The notes: a model not told the origin generated them from the sequence alone. Shown: positions 39,188 through 48,267, counted from the first letter of the stretch. The stretch is 64,000 nt of DNA from Mariniflexile litorale (GCF_031128465.2 NZ_CP155618.1:2179501-2243500); one strand, 5' to 3'. Numbers and translations are program-made.

Positions 39188-39808
39188 TTGTCAGACATCT
39201 ATAAAGATAATAATAAGCTAATAAATCACCTTGAAAAAGGGGAGGAGAAGGCGTACATATATTTAATAAATACGTATAATAAGCTTCTGTTTGTTTATGT
39301 TTTGAGTTTGACAAATGATCATGCTCAATCAGAAGATATCGTTCAAAATGTTTTTTTTAAAGTATGGGCTTCCAGAAAACGCCTAAATGGAAATTATTCC
39401 ATAAAAAGTTTTTTATATAAAACAGCATATAATGAATTTATTAATCAGTATCATAAAAATAGAGCAATTTCTGTTCTAGAAAAGGTTTATGTGGAAGCGA
39501 TTAATGAAAGTGTTGATGATAAAAATTCTGAGTTAATAGAGAAAAAAATAGCGATTGTTAATGAGGGTATAAAGCAGCTTCCTAAAAAATGTAAAGAAAT
39601 ATTTCTTTTAAGTAAAATGGAGGGTTTAACTAATATTGAAATTGCGGAACATTTGAGCATATCCACCAAAACAGTTGAAGGGCATCTCACAAAAGCCTAT
39701 AATCTATTACGTAATAACGTTGGGGACCAATTAAAAAAAATATTATTTTTATTATTTTATTTCTCCCCAAAAACTAAAGTATATAAAAATAAAGCGAATG
39801 TTCTTTAA
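39188..39808 (+). CDS. ECF-type RNA polymerase sigma factor
   Basis: A sigma-70 family ECF protein of about 207 residues. There is no suitable ATG. The TTG at 39188 gives MSDIYKDNNKLINHLEKGEE, the typical opening of flavobacterial members; another TTG lies two codons upstream at 39182. Region 2 contains HAQSEDIVQNVFFKVW. Region 4 contains LPKKCKEIFLLSKMEGLTNI and IAEHLSISTKTVEGHLTKAY, a clear helix-turn-helix. It is divergent from fecR with a 130-base shared regulatory gap. The expected target is the susC2-susD2-lyase operon. Confidence 0.92.
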   Translation: MSDIYKDNNKLINHLEKGEEKAYIYLINTYNKLLFVYVLSLTNDHAQSEDIVQNVFFKVWASRKRLNGNYSIKSFLYKTAYNEFINQYHKNRAISVLEKVYVEAINESVDDKNSELIEKKIAIVNEGIKQLPKKCKEIFLLSKMEGLTNIEIAEHLSISTKTVEGHLTKAYNLLRNNVGDQLKKILFLLFYFSPKTKVYKNKANVL

Positions 39809-40168
39809 ATGCTTTTTTGGTAAGTTCAAATTTATTTTAAATGTTAAGAGCTATCAAATAGTATATGTTATTTGTTCTGTAATCGTAAACTCTAAAAGGT
39901 TGGAAATCTTTAAAATTATTATATAAATTAACTTTTTTAGAATAAGAATATCTACTAAAAAATATTCATTTTTTTTACTTCAGCTTTTAGTTGTTAGCTT
40001 ACCTGTTGTAGTAAAAATCGACTATTAACACCAATAATTAATTTATAAAATCGGTCACCGCTCAAAAATAGTATAGAAGTATTTTTAATTTCCCAATATT
40101 GCACATTTTATATTGTAATGTTTAGCAACGTTATATTATGATTTTTAACTGTATTAAAGAAGTTATTT
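39809..40168. other. Intergenic region between the sigma gene and the sugar-acid cluster
   Basis: These 360 bases are AT-rich, and I find no convincing open frame, RNA gene or strong hairpin. It must hold the promoter for the long + strand cluster beginning at 40169, but I could not place -33/-7 elements with confidence. The AATCGATT operator core is absent, so this cluster appears to be outside the predicted LacI regulon. Confidence 0.5.
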
Positions 40169-41017
40169 ATGCAAAAACGTTTTTCAGGAGTTGTGGTGCC
40201 AATGATAACACCGCTTAATAAAGATTATACAGTTGATGTTACTGCTGTTGAACGTATTGTAACACTTTTTGCTGAAAATGGCATTCACCCGTTGGTGCTA
40301 GGTACTACTGGCGAGTGTAGTTCAATTAATGAATTGGAAAGTCTTAGATTGGTTGAAGCGGCTGTTAAAGCTAAAGGTGAAAATCAAAATATTTATGCGG
40401 GACTCGTAGGTAATCAAGTGGGGGATTTGATAATAAGAGGTAATCAATATATCAATTTGGGTGCCGATTGCGTGGTAGCAACATTACCATCATATTATGG
40501 TTTAACTCCTAAACAAATGGCTCATTTTTATAAAACATTAGCAGATAAAATCCATGGGCCACTGATGATGTATAACATCAAAGCCACAACTCAAATGACC
40601 ATTCCATTGGAAGTGGTAACCGAGTTATCTTCACATCCAAATATTTGGGGGTTAAAAGATTCTGAGCGTGATATAGAACGTATGGAGTTTCTCATCAAAA
40701 CATATAAAAACAATCCAGAATTCTCATATTTCTGTGGCTGGGGAGCACAAAGTGCAGGGAGTTTGAAGTTTGGAGCCGATGGTATTGTACCTAGTACAGG
40801 AAATTATGTGCCAGAAATGTATAAGAAATTATATGCTGCTGCTTTAAATGAAGATTGGAAAATTTGTGATACTTGGCAAAATGAAACAGATATTGTCGCG
40901 CAACAATATCAAAAAGATAAAACTTTAGGCGAATCGTTAGCAGTTTTAAAATCATTGATGCATAAAAAAGAATTATGCAACAAAACCATGATGCCACCAT
41001 TAACCGAGGTGGAATAA
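40169..41017 (+). CDS. DapA-family (DHDPS/NAL) aldolase or dehydratase
   Basis: A 282-residue cytoplasmic class I aldolase-fold enzyme. It has GVVVPMITPLNKDYTVD at the N terminus, the family GTTGECSSI block, the catalytic Tyr in GPLMMYNIKA and the Schiff-base Lys in IWGLKDSERD. The family covers dihydrodipicolinate synthase, N-acetylneuraminate lyase and 2-keto-3-deoxy sugar-acid aldolases and dehydratases. Its place at the head of a sugar-acid cluster, followed by a symporter, argues for cleavage or dehydration of a 2-keto-3-deoxy acid rather than lysine biosynthesis. The exact substrate cannot be read from sequence. Confidence 0.85.
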   Translation: MQKRFSGVVVPMITPLNKDYTVDVTAVERIVTLFAENGIHPLVLGTTGECSSINELESLRLVEAAVKAKGENQNIYAGLVGNQVGDLIIRGNQYINLGADCVVATLPSYYGLTPKQMAHFYKTLADKIHGPLMMYNIKATTQMTIPLEVVTELSSHPNIWGLKDSERDIERMEFLIKTYKNNPEFSYFCGWGAQSAGSLKFGADGIVPSTGNYVPEMYKKLYAAALNEDWKICDTWQNETDIVAQQYQKDKTLGESLAVLKSLMHKKELCNKTMMPPLTEVE

Positions 41018-41045
41018 ATCAAACCAACTAAAAAACTAAATTATT

Positions 41046-42581
41046 ATGCTAAACATTCATTGGATAGATATCGTTATAGTAATCGTATCTGTATTATTTA
41101 CACTAGGAGCTGGCTTTTATTTTGCAAGTAGACAAAAAAGCTCCGACCAGTATTTTTCAGGAAGTAAAACCATACCGGCTTGGGCAATTGGAATTTCTAT
41201 TTTCGCAACTTTAATAAGTAGTGTTACTTTTTTAGCGTATCCGGCAGCGGCTTATAAATCAAATTGGATTTTATTAGTGCAAGGTTTAATGGTTCCCATT
41301 GTATTGGTGGGGTTAATATGGATTATTGTACCCTTATTCCGTAAAGTGATTCGTTTAAGTACTTATGAATATTTCGAGCGTCGTTTTGGAGTGTTTGCAC
41401 GTATGTACAGTTCTGTCGCCTTTATATTAACGCACTTCTCAAAAATGGGTACGGTGCTTTATTTAGTTAGTTTAGCCTTGGCAACCTTAACGGGTTTAGA
41501 CGTGACTACTTATATTTTAATGCTTAGTGTTATTATTATATTACTAACGCTACTTGGTGGTATGGAAGCTGTAATTTGGATGGATGTTATTCAAGGTTTT
41601 TTATTAATAGGAGGCGGATTGCTGTGCGTAGGTATTTTACTTTTTAATTATGAAGGTGGGGCAGGAGACATGCTAAGTGAAGCTGTAACTAGAAAAAAAA
41701 TAGATTTCGGACCGTATGATTTTAGTTTTACTGAATTAACTTTTTGGGTATTAGTTGTTAACGGTGCCTTTTACGCATTACAAAAATATGGAACCGATCA
41801 AACCATCGTACAAAGATATTTAGCAGCCAAAAACGATAAAGATGCTAAAAAAGCAGCCTACATTGGAGTGTTTGCTAGTGTACCAGTTTGGGCATTGTTC
41901 ATGTTAATAGGCTCGTTGTTGTTTGTGTTTTATAACTCTGGAGGCGCTGCATTACCTGAAGGTATTAATGCAGATCAAACTTTTACTTATTTTATAGGAA
42001 CTGAGTTACCAGTTGGTGCTGTTGGCTTAGTATTGGCAGCGTTAATCGCAGCAGCAGTTTCTAGTTTAGATTCTGATATGAATTGTTTAGCAGCAATTGG
42101 TGTAGAGGATTTTTACCAACGTTTCAAGCCTAATTGTACGGATAGAGACCGATTGGTTGTGGGTCGCTTATTAGTTTTGTTTTCAGGAATAGCCATGTCA
42201 GGAGTAGCGTTATTATATGCAGCTTGGGATGGTGAAGGTGTTCTAGGTGTTGTATTTCAATTGTACGCTATTTTTTCAGCAGGGATCGTAGGAATATTTC
42301 TTTTAGGATTATTCTCAAGAAGAGCTAATAAACAAGGTCTGTATGTAGGTTTAGCTGTATGTGTCGCTTTTACAGCTTATGCCGTATTAACAACCACAAA
42401 AATTGGTGGTGCAGTAATTTTAGATTTAGGAAACTATAATTTTCCGCAGCATAAATATATGTTAGGGGTTTATAGTCATTTAATAGTATTGGTAGTAGGT
42501 TATTTTGCTAGCTTTTTATTTAAGTCTGAAAAGGTAGATGACAGTTTAACATTCTACGGATATTTAAAACAAAAGAACTAA
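41046..42581 (+). CDS. Sodium:solute symporter (SSS family)
   Basis: A 511-residue polytopic inner-membrane protein with about 13 hydrophobic segments. It starts MLNIHWIDIVIVIVSVLFTL and contains SSDQYFSGSKTIPAWAIGIS and AAAVSSLDSDMNCLAAIGVE, typical of SGLT/SSS transporters. It lies 28 bases after the DapA-family gene and is presumably co-expressed. Such symporters often bring in monosaccharides or uronic/sialic-type acids released by polysaccharide loci. With the downstream acid-sugar enzymes, a sugar acid is a reasonable but unproven cargo. Confidence 0.9.
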   Translation: MLNIHWIDIVIVIVSVLFTLGAGFYFASRQKSSDQYFSGSKTIPAWAIGISIFATLISSVTFLAYPAAAYKSNWILLVQGLMVPIVLVGLIWIIVPLFRKVIRLSTYEYFERRFGVFARMYSSVAFILTHFSKMGTVLYLVSLALATLTGLDVTTYILMLSVIIILLTLLGGMEAVIWMDVIQGFLLIGGGLLCVGILLFNYEGGAGDMLSEAVTRKKIDFGPYDFSFTELTFWVLVVNGAFYALQKYGTDQTIVQRYLAAKNDKDAKKAAYIGVFASVPVWALFMLIGSLLFVFYNSGGAALPEGINADQTFTYFIGTELPVGAVGLVLAALIAAAVSSLDSDMNCLAAIGVEDFYQRFKPNCTDRDRLVVGRLLVLFSGIAMSGVALLYAAWDGEGVLGVVFQLYAIFSAGIVGIFLLGLFSRRANKQGLYVGLAVCVAFTAYAVLTTTKIGGAVILDLGNYNFPQHKYMLGVYSHLIVLVVGYFASFLFKSEKVDDSLTFYGYLKQKN

Positions 42582-42604
42582 TTTAGTAGTAGTTAATTTT
42601 AAAA

Positions 42605-43753
42605 ATGAATTCAATCACATTATTACAACCCGGAAAAATTGTATTTGGAGAACATGTATTAGCGGAACTTTCTAATGAGCAAATAGTATCCCATTCAAAC
42701 AAAATACTCTTCTTGGTTGCAACACCGTTACTTGATGCTGTTGCTTCAATAATAGAAAATTTGCAGTCAGAAAACAAAGACGTCATATGTGTAGAATATA
42801 AGTTTTTGGGAGAGCCCACTTTTGCCCAGTTCAATTCATTATTGGAAAAGTGCGAAGGATTCAATCCTGATTGTGTTATAGGAGTTGGAGGCGGCAGTGT
42901 TTTAGACTGTGGAAAATTATTAGCAGCTTTAATAAATAACACCCAAAAATTAGAAGATATAGTTGGTATAGGTTTTTTAAATGGAAGAAAAATAAAACTC
43001 ATTTGTATTCCAACAACATCAGGAACGGGTAGTGAAGTATCACCTAATGCGATTTTATTAAACGAAGATACCCAAGCTAAAAGTGGTATTATTAGTCCGT
43101 TTTTAGTGCCAGATGCTTGTTATCTCGATCCTGTATTAACGATTAGTTTACCAGCTAAATTAACAGCCGAAACGGGAATTGATGCCTTGTCGCACTGTAT
43201 TGAAGCCTACACCAATAAATTTGCGCATCCAACGGTTGATACCTATGCATTAAAAGGAATCCAACTTATATCTGAAAATCTTCAAAAAGCATATGAAAAT
43301 GGAAATGATATAGAGGCACGTTCTGCGTTATTGTTAGGCTCCATGTATGGCGGTTTGTGTTTAGGGCCTGTAAATACATCGGCAGTTCATGCATTGTCTT
43401 ATGGATTGGGTGGAAAATTCCATATTGCTCATGGACTTTCAAATGCCATTTTAATGCCAGAAGTATTGCGTTTTAATTTATCCGCAAATCCAAAGCGTCA
43501 TGCTGAAGTAGCACGTGGCTTAGGAGTAACTATGATAGGTACAGATGAAGAAGTAGCATGGGCTGGAATAGAAAAAATTGAAGGCTTATCAAAAGGATGT
43601 AATATTCCGCAACGATTAACAGAAATTGGTATTACTGAAGACGTATTGCCAGAATTAGCAGATATCGCCATGAAAGTAACGCGATTATTAAAAAATAATC
43701 CACGAGAAGTTACTAGAGAAGATGCTATAGCGATTTATGAGAAATTGCTTTAA
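42605..43753 (+). CDS. Iron-containing (group III) alcohol dehydrogenase
   Basis: A 382-residue NAD(P)-dependent dehydrogenase of the FucO/DhaT/maleylacetate reductase type. The cofactor region has GVGGGSVLDCGK and IPTTSGTGSEVSPN. Metal ligands are visible in GIDALSHCIEAY and the later His of HALSYGLGG and HIAHGLSN. FucO-type enzymes reduce lactaldehyde from deoxy-sugar breakdown, while other members oxidise or reduce hydroxy-acid semialdehydes. Pairing with a DapA-family aldolase would suit disposal of the aldehyde product. This is inference from neighbourhood. Confidence 0.88.
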   Translation: MNSITLLQPGKIVFGEHVLAELSNEQIVSHSNKILFLVATPLLDAVASIIENLQSENKDVICVEYKFLGEPTFAQFNSLLEKCEGFNPDCVIGVGGGSVLDCGKLLAALINNTQKLEDIVGIGFLNGRKIKLICIPTTSGTGSEVSPNAILLNEDTQAKSGIISPFLVPDACYLDPVLTISLPAKLTAETGIDALSHCIEAYTNKFAHPTVDTYALKGIQLISENLQKAYENGNDIEARSALLLGSMYGGLCLGPVNTSAVHALSYGLGGKFHIAHGLSNAILMPEVLRFNLSANPKRHAEVARGLGVTMIGTDEEVAWAGIEKIEGLSKGCNIPQRLTEIGITEDVLPELADIAMKVTRLLKNNPREVTREDAIAIYEKLL

Positions 43754-43764
43754 AAAGAAACAAA

Positions 43765-44790
43765 ATGAAACCAAAAATAGGAATCTCGATGGGCGATCCA
43801 GCAGGAATTGGCCCAGAAATAATTATAAAAACATTAGCATTAAAAGACCTTTACAGTCGATGTAGTCCTTTGGTTGTTGGTGATGCTGAAACCATGCAAA
43901 ATGAAGTAAATGCATTAAAATCATCATTAAAAATAAACGCCATTGAAAATGTAAATGATGCCAAGTTTGAACATGGCACCATTGATGTCTTCGATTTAAA
44001 GAATGTCAATAATAGCGAGTTAAAACCAGGAGTTGTAACAGCTATGGCAGGAAAAGCAGCTTTTGAAGCGGTTATAAAAAACATCGAATTAGCCTTAGCC
44101 AACAAAATTGATGCTACCGTTACAGCACCTATAAATAAAGAATCTATTCATAAAGCTGGACATAAATATTCAGGGCATACCGAAATTTATGCCGATTATA
44201 CAAATACCAAAAAATTCGCCATGCTTTTGGCTGACGAAAACTTTAGAGTCATTCACGTAAGCACCCATGTATCGTTGCGTCAAGCCTGCGATTTATGTAA
44301 AAAAGACCGTGTATTTGAGGTAATCACTTTATTGGATGATGCTTGTAAAAAGTTCGGAATAGAAAACCCAAGAATAGCTGTTGCAGGATTGAATCCACAT
44401 GCAGGTGAAAATCAATTATTTGGTGATGAAGAAGTTGATGAAATCATTCCAGCTATAGAACAAGCTAATAAATTAGGTTATACCGTTGAAGGGCCATTTC
44501 CTCCAGACACCATGTTTGTTAAAGCGGTTCAAGGAAAATTTGATGGATGTATTGCCATGTACCACGACCAAGGACATATTCCTTTTAAACTAGAAGGTTT
44601 TAAATGGGATAATGAAAAGGAAACAATGAAAAGTGTAAAAGGTGTAAATATTACATTGGGTTTGCCTATTATTCGAACTTCAGTAGACCACGGAACCGCT
44701 TTTGAGATTGCGGGACAAGGTATTGCTTCGGCAGACGCTATGTTAGTTGCTATTGATTATGCCATTGTTATGGCGAAACACAAAAAATAA
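43765..44790 (+). CDS. pdxA: PdxA2-like 4-phospho-threonate/erythronate-type dehydrogenase
   Basis: A 341-residue member of the PdxA family with GISMGDPAGIGPEII, HKAGHKYSGHTEIYA, GLNPHAGENQLFGDEE and AMYHDQGHIPFKLEGF, including the metal-binding His residues. True PdxA acts in vitamin B6 synthesis. PdxA2 proteins beside DUF1537 kinases act in catabolism, oxidising and decarboxylating 4-phospho-D-threonate or erythronate to dihydroxyacetone phosphate. The stop overlaps the start of a DUF1537 gene by one base (TAATG), so the catabolic assignment is favoured. Confidence 0.9.
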   Translation: MKPKIGISMGDPAGIGPEIIIKTLALKDLYSRCSPLVVGDAETMQNEVNALKSSLKINAIENVNDAKFEHGTIDVFDLKNVNNSELKPGVVTAMAGKAAFEAVIKNIELALANKIDATVTAPINKESIHKAGHKYSGHTEIYADYTNTKKFAMLLADENFRVIHVSTHVSLRQACDLCKKDRVFEVITLLDDACKKFGIENPRIAVAGLNPHAGENQLFGDEEVDEIIPAIEQANKLGYTVEGPFPPDTMFVKAVQGKFDGCIAMYHDQGHIPFKLEGFKWDNEKETMKSVKGVNITLGLPIIRTSVDHGTAFEIAGQGIASADAMLVAIDYAIVMAKHKK

Positions 44791-45947
44791 TGATTTTTGT
44801 TTTAGCAGATGATTTAACTGGTGCAGCTGAAATGGCTGGAATATGTCTTCGCTATGGATTAGATGTTTCGTTTGGAATTGATACCATTCCTGAAAAAGAA
44901 GCGACTGTTAATATTATAGCAACAGATACGCGTTCGATGACAGAGGATGAAGCGTATGAAGTTCATTTTCATTTAGCCGAAGAAATAATTTCAAAAAAAA
45001 ATTATACTATATTTAAAAAATGCGATTCGGTATTGCGTGGTCATGTTCTAACGGAGCTTTCAGCATTAATAGATGTAACAGAGAAAAATAGTATTTTACT
45101 GCAACCTTCAAATCCAGAGGGGAGTCGTTGTATTGAAAAGGGAATTTACTGGGTAAATAATGATCTTATAGAAAACACTGGATTTGCTGCCGATCCAGAT
45201 TTCCCTGCTAAAACATCACAGGTTAAAAATCTGGTTCTGGATAGAACTACCAAGAAATCTCATGTTGAAGTTTTTTCAGGTGTTTTTCAAGCTATAAATT
45301 CAAAAGGCATCTTTATTCCAGATTGTGATTCTGTAGAAGCATTATCAAAATGTATTAATTTATATAATGAAGAGATGATTATTGGAGGAAGCGCTGCTTT
45401 TTTTGAACAATTTCTCATTAAAAAGAGATTAGTAACTTCGAAAATAAACAATAAAACACAAAGCTTTTCAGAAAATTATATGCTCCTTTCAGGAAGCGCA
45501 CATCCCGAAAGTATCCGTTTTTCAAAAACTCTTGAAATTGCAAAATGTCCTTTAATTGTTTTTACTAAAAGTCTTTTAGAGCATGAGTTTAGTGAGGCTG
45601 CTATAAATGACTTTGTAGTGAATATGTCTAATATTTATAACGAAAATAAAAAAATCGTTTTAAGAATTTCCAATACGGTTATTCAATTTGAAAATAGGTC
45701 TTTAAACCTGAAAAACAGAATGAGTTTAGTAGCAAAAAGATTTTTAGAAGTTTCTAGCGTTAACGAACTTTTTATTGAAGGTGGTGCAACCGCTTATGAT
45801 GTTCTTGAAAAACTAAATTGGCAGTCGTTTACACCTATTGAAGAGTTAGCTCTTGGTGTTGTACGGATGCAATATGATAAAAACCCTGACAGGTTTATTA
45901 CCATAAAACCGGGTAGTTACCAATGGCCAGAAGGATTATTAAATTAG
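44790..45947 (+). CDS. Four-carbon acid sugar kinase (DUF1537; OtnK/DtnK-like)
   Basis: A 385-residue kinase with the family N-terminal motif LADDLTGAAEMAG, KKCDSVLRGHV and LLQPSNPEGSRCIEKG. The C-terminal nucleotide-binding part has LLSGSAHPESIRFSK and IEGGATAYDVL. Family members phosphorylate threonate, erythronate and related short aldonic acids. Together with the overlapping PdxA2 gene it forms the known kinase-dehydrogenase pair that converts a four-carbon acid to a triose phosphate. The usual third partner (a class II aldolase or isomerase) is not adjacent, which leaves room for a variant substrate. Confidence 0.9.
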   Translation: MIFVLADDLTGAAEMAGICLRYGLDVSFGIDTIPEKEATVNIIATDTRSMTEDEAYEVHFHLAEEIISKKNYTIFKKCDSVLRGHVLTELSALIDVTEKNSILLQPSNPEGSRCIEKGIYWVNNDLIENTGFAADPDFPAKTSQVKNLVLDRTTKKSHVEVFSGVFQAINSKGIFIPDCDSVEALSKCINLYNEEMIIGGSAAFFEQFLIKKRLVTSKINNKTQSFSENYMLLSGSAHPESIRFSKTLEIAKCPLIVFTKSLLEHEFSEAAINDFVVNMSNIYNENKKIVLRISNTVIQFENRSLNLKNRMSLVAKRFLEVSSVNELFIEGGATAYDVLEKLNWQSFTPIEELALGVVRMQYDKNPDRFITIKPGSYQWPEGLLN

Positions 45948-45975
45948 TATATCTAAATTGATTAAGAAATAATAA

Positions 45976-47115
45976 ATGATAACATTAAAAGGAATCGCTT
46001 GGAATCATACGCGGGGTTTTACTTCGGTAGTAGCAACAGCACAACGATTTGAAGAGCTAAATCCTGATGTAAGAATTACATGGGAAAAACGCTCGTTACA
46101 AGCTTTTGCAGATGCTTCTTTAGGTGAGTTAACAGCTAATTACGATTTGCTGATTATGGATAATCCACATGTGTCAATTGCTGCAAGGGATAAAGTGTTA
46201 TTATCTTTTGACGATTATTTAGATGCTGCATTTTTAAAAGAATTAGCCAATAATAGCGTTGGAAAATCGCATGCTAGTTATCATGTGAATGGTAAGCAAT
46301 GGACGTTGGCAACTGATGCTGCAACACCCATTGCAACTTGGAGAGAAGATTTGGTAAGTAAATACAATGTGCAAATCCCTAAAACTTGGGAAGAGTTGAT
46401 GAAGTTGGCAAAAACAGGAAAAGTGGCGTTTGCTTCCATACCAATTGATACGTTGATGCATCATTTTATGATGTGTATTGCCTTAGGAGCTGAGGTTTTT
46501 GAAAGCAAAACGGAAGTGGCACCACGCCAAATAATGATTGAAGCCATCAAAACCTATAAAGAATTATTAGATTTAGCACCGTCGTTTTGTTTAGAAATGA
46601 ATCCTATTAAGGTTTATGAACGCATGACGCAAACCAATGATATTATTTACAGTCCGTTCAATTATGGCTATTCAAATTATTCGAAAAAGAATTATGCCGA
46701 CCATGTTTTAAAAGCAGGAGGTTTGGTAACTTTTAATGGAAAACGACTGCGTTCTACCTTAGGAGGTGCTGGTATTGCAGTATCTTCAAAAACAAAACAT
46801 GCTGAAATTGCCATGAAGTATGCAGAATTTATAGCTTCAGAAAAGGTTCAATCAGGTTTGTATTTCGAATTTGGAGGGCAACCAGGACATAGAAAGTCAT
46901 GGTTAGATGAAGGTGTGAATAAACAATGTAAAGACTTCTTTAAGGATACATTACAAACTTTAGATGAAGCTACCATGCGTCCGCAATATTATGGCTATAT
47001 GCATTTTCAAGATGAAGCAAGTCCTGTAATTCATGAAGCTATTTCTGGAAAAACATCCATAGAAGCTGCGGTAGATAAGATGAATGAAATCTATAAAGAA
47101 TCTTTAACACATTAA
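45976..47115 (+). CDS. Solute-binding-protein-like protein without signal peptide (A)
   Basis: A 379-residue protein of the family 1 extracellular solute-binding fold. It begins directly with the first beta-strand (MITLKGIAWNHTRGFTSVVA), with no signal peptide or lipobox and no upstream in-frame start that could add one. Typical blocks are FEELNPDVRITWEKRSLQAF, the PKTWEELMKLAKTG hinge block and GGAGIAVSSKTKHAEIAMKY. No ABC permease or ATPase gene is present in the window. It should stay in the cytoplasm. It sits between the DUF1537 kinase and two CoA-transferases and may be an enzyme subunit, ligand carrier or sensor. Confidence 0.8.
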   Translation: MITLKGIAWNHTRGFTSVVATAQRFEELNPDVRITWEKRSLQAFADASLGELTANYDLLIMDNPHVSIAARDKVLLSFDDYLDAAFLKELANNSVGKSHASYHVNGKQWTLATDAATPIATWREDLVSKYNVQIPKTWEELMKLAKTGKVAFASIPIDTLMHHFMMCIALGAEVFESKTEVAPRQIMIEAIKTYKELLDLAPSFCLEMNPIKVYERMTQTNDIIYSPFNYGYSNYSKKNYADHVLKAGGLVTFNGKRLRSTLGGAGIAVSSKTKHAEIAMKYAEFIASEKVQSGLYFEFGGQPGHRKSWLDEGVNKQCKDFFKDTLQTLDEATMRPQYYGYMHFQDEASPVIHEAISGKTSIEAAVDKMNEIYKESLTH

Positions 47116-47121
47116 ACAAAT

Positions 47122-48267
47122 ATGAAGCCATTAGAAGGTTTATTGGTTTTAGAATTTGCCCAATTTTTGGCGGGTCCTTCGGCAGGTTTAAAATTGGCCG
47201 ATTTAGGCGCACGTTTGATTAAAATTGAGCGTCCTGTAAAAGGAGAGGCTTGCAGACAATTAAGTATTAAAGATTTGTTTGTAGATGAAAGTAGTATGCT
47301 ATTTCATACCATCAACCGAAATAAAGAATCCTTTGCTGCCGATTTAAAGAATCCAGATGATTTAGCGCAAGTAAAAAAACTAATCGCTAAAGCAGATATT
47401 ATGACTCATAATTTCCGCCCAGGCGTTATGGAAAAAATAGGCTTGACGTTTGAAGATGCTTTCGCCATCAACCCCAAAATTATTTACGGTGTTATTACTG
47501 GTTATGGCGAAAAAGGGCCTTGGGCAAAAAAACCGGGACAAGATTTATTAATACAATCGCTTTCGGGTTTAACTTGGTTGAGTGGAAAAAGCAGTCAAGG
47601 GCCTGTGCCTTTTGGTTTGGCGGTGGCCGATTTAATGTGTGGTAATCATTTTGTTCAAGGCATTTTAGCAGCGTTACTTAAACGAGCTAAAACTCGAAAA
47701 GGTGTTCTGGTTGAGGTGAGTTTGTTGGAGTCTATTTTAGATGTTCAGTTTGAAGCCATCACCATATTTTTAAACAATGGAGGCAAATTAGCCGATAGAG
47801 GAAATGTTCGCGGTAGTGCTCACGCCTTTTTAAGTGCGCCTTACGGAATTTACGAAACCAGCGATGGCTATTTAGCATTGGCAATGGGCGATTTACTTTT
47901 ACTAGGAAGTATTCTTGATGTTGATTTAAGCAAATACACCAATAAAAAAACATGGTTTAGGTCGCGTGCAGCCATTCGGAAAATATTAAGTAAAAAAATA
48001 ATTACCAAAGATTCAGATTACTGGATTAAAGCTTTGCGTGAAAAAGGGATGTGGTGTGAAAAAGTGTCAGATTATAACGATTTAAATAGCCAACCTTTCA
48101 TCAACGATTTACAGTTGAAACAAACCGTTAAAAATTTTGAAGGAAAAGAAATGCTAACGACGAGACTTCCAATAAAGTTTGATGAAACTATTTTAAGTAG
48201 TGCTAAAGCAGCACCAAAAGTAGGAGAAGATAATGAGAAGATTTACGAACAATTTTTAAATAATTAA
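47122..48267 (+). CDS. CaiB/BaiF family (class III) CoA-transferase 1
   Basis: A 381-residue CoA-transferase with LVLEFAQFLAGPSAGLKLAD, GARLIKIERPVKGEACRQLS, INRNKESFAADLKNPDD and the GLAVADLMCGNHFVQGILAA block, which holds the expected catalytic Asp. It starts 6 bases after solute-binding-like protein A, and its stop overlaps the next CoA-transferase start by one base (TAATG). These enzymes move CoA between carboxylic acids through acyl-enzyme anhydrides. Two tandem paralogues suggest a heteromer or two related acid substrates. A CoA thioester step is unexpected in a sugar-acid locus. Confidence 0.9.
   Translation: MKPLEGLLVLEFAQFLAGPSAGLKLADLGARLIKIERPVKGEACRQLSIKDLFVDESSMLFHTINRNKESFAADLKNPDDLAQVKKLIAKADIMTHNFRPGVMEKIGLTFEDAFAINPKIIYGVITGYGEKGPWAKKPGQDLLIQSLSGLTWLSGKSSQGPVPFGLAVADLMCGNHFVQGILAALLKRAKTRKGVLVEVSLLESILDVQFEAITIFLNNGGKLADRGNVRGSAHAFLSAPYGIYETSDGYLALAMGDLLLLGSILDVDLSKYTNKKTWFRSRAAIRKILSKKIITKDSDYWIKALREKGMWCEKVSDYNDLNSQPFINDLQLKQTVKNFEGKEMLTTRLPIKFDETILSSAKAAPKVGEDNEKIYEQFLNN

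Noticed and set aside
37879-39808. FecR/sigma pair as an iron-citrate uptake system
   Set aside because: The downstream receptor is an STN-type SusC with SusD and pectin lyases, so this is a polysaccharide sensor.
40169-41017. Assignment of the DapA-family gene to lysine biosynthesis
   Set aside because: It is followed by a symporter and sugar-acid enzymes and has no lysine genes near it.
42583-43002. A 139-codon open frame on the - strand opposite the alcohol dehydrogenase
   Set aside because: It is antisense to clear dehydrogenase motifs and shows no signal peptide or family pattern.
43765-44790. Assignment of the PdxA gene to vitamin B6 synthesis
   Set aside because: It overlaps a DUF1537 kinase gene, the context of the catabolic PdxA2 group.
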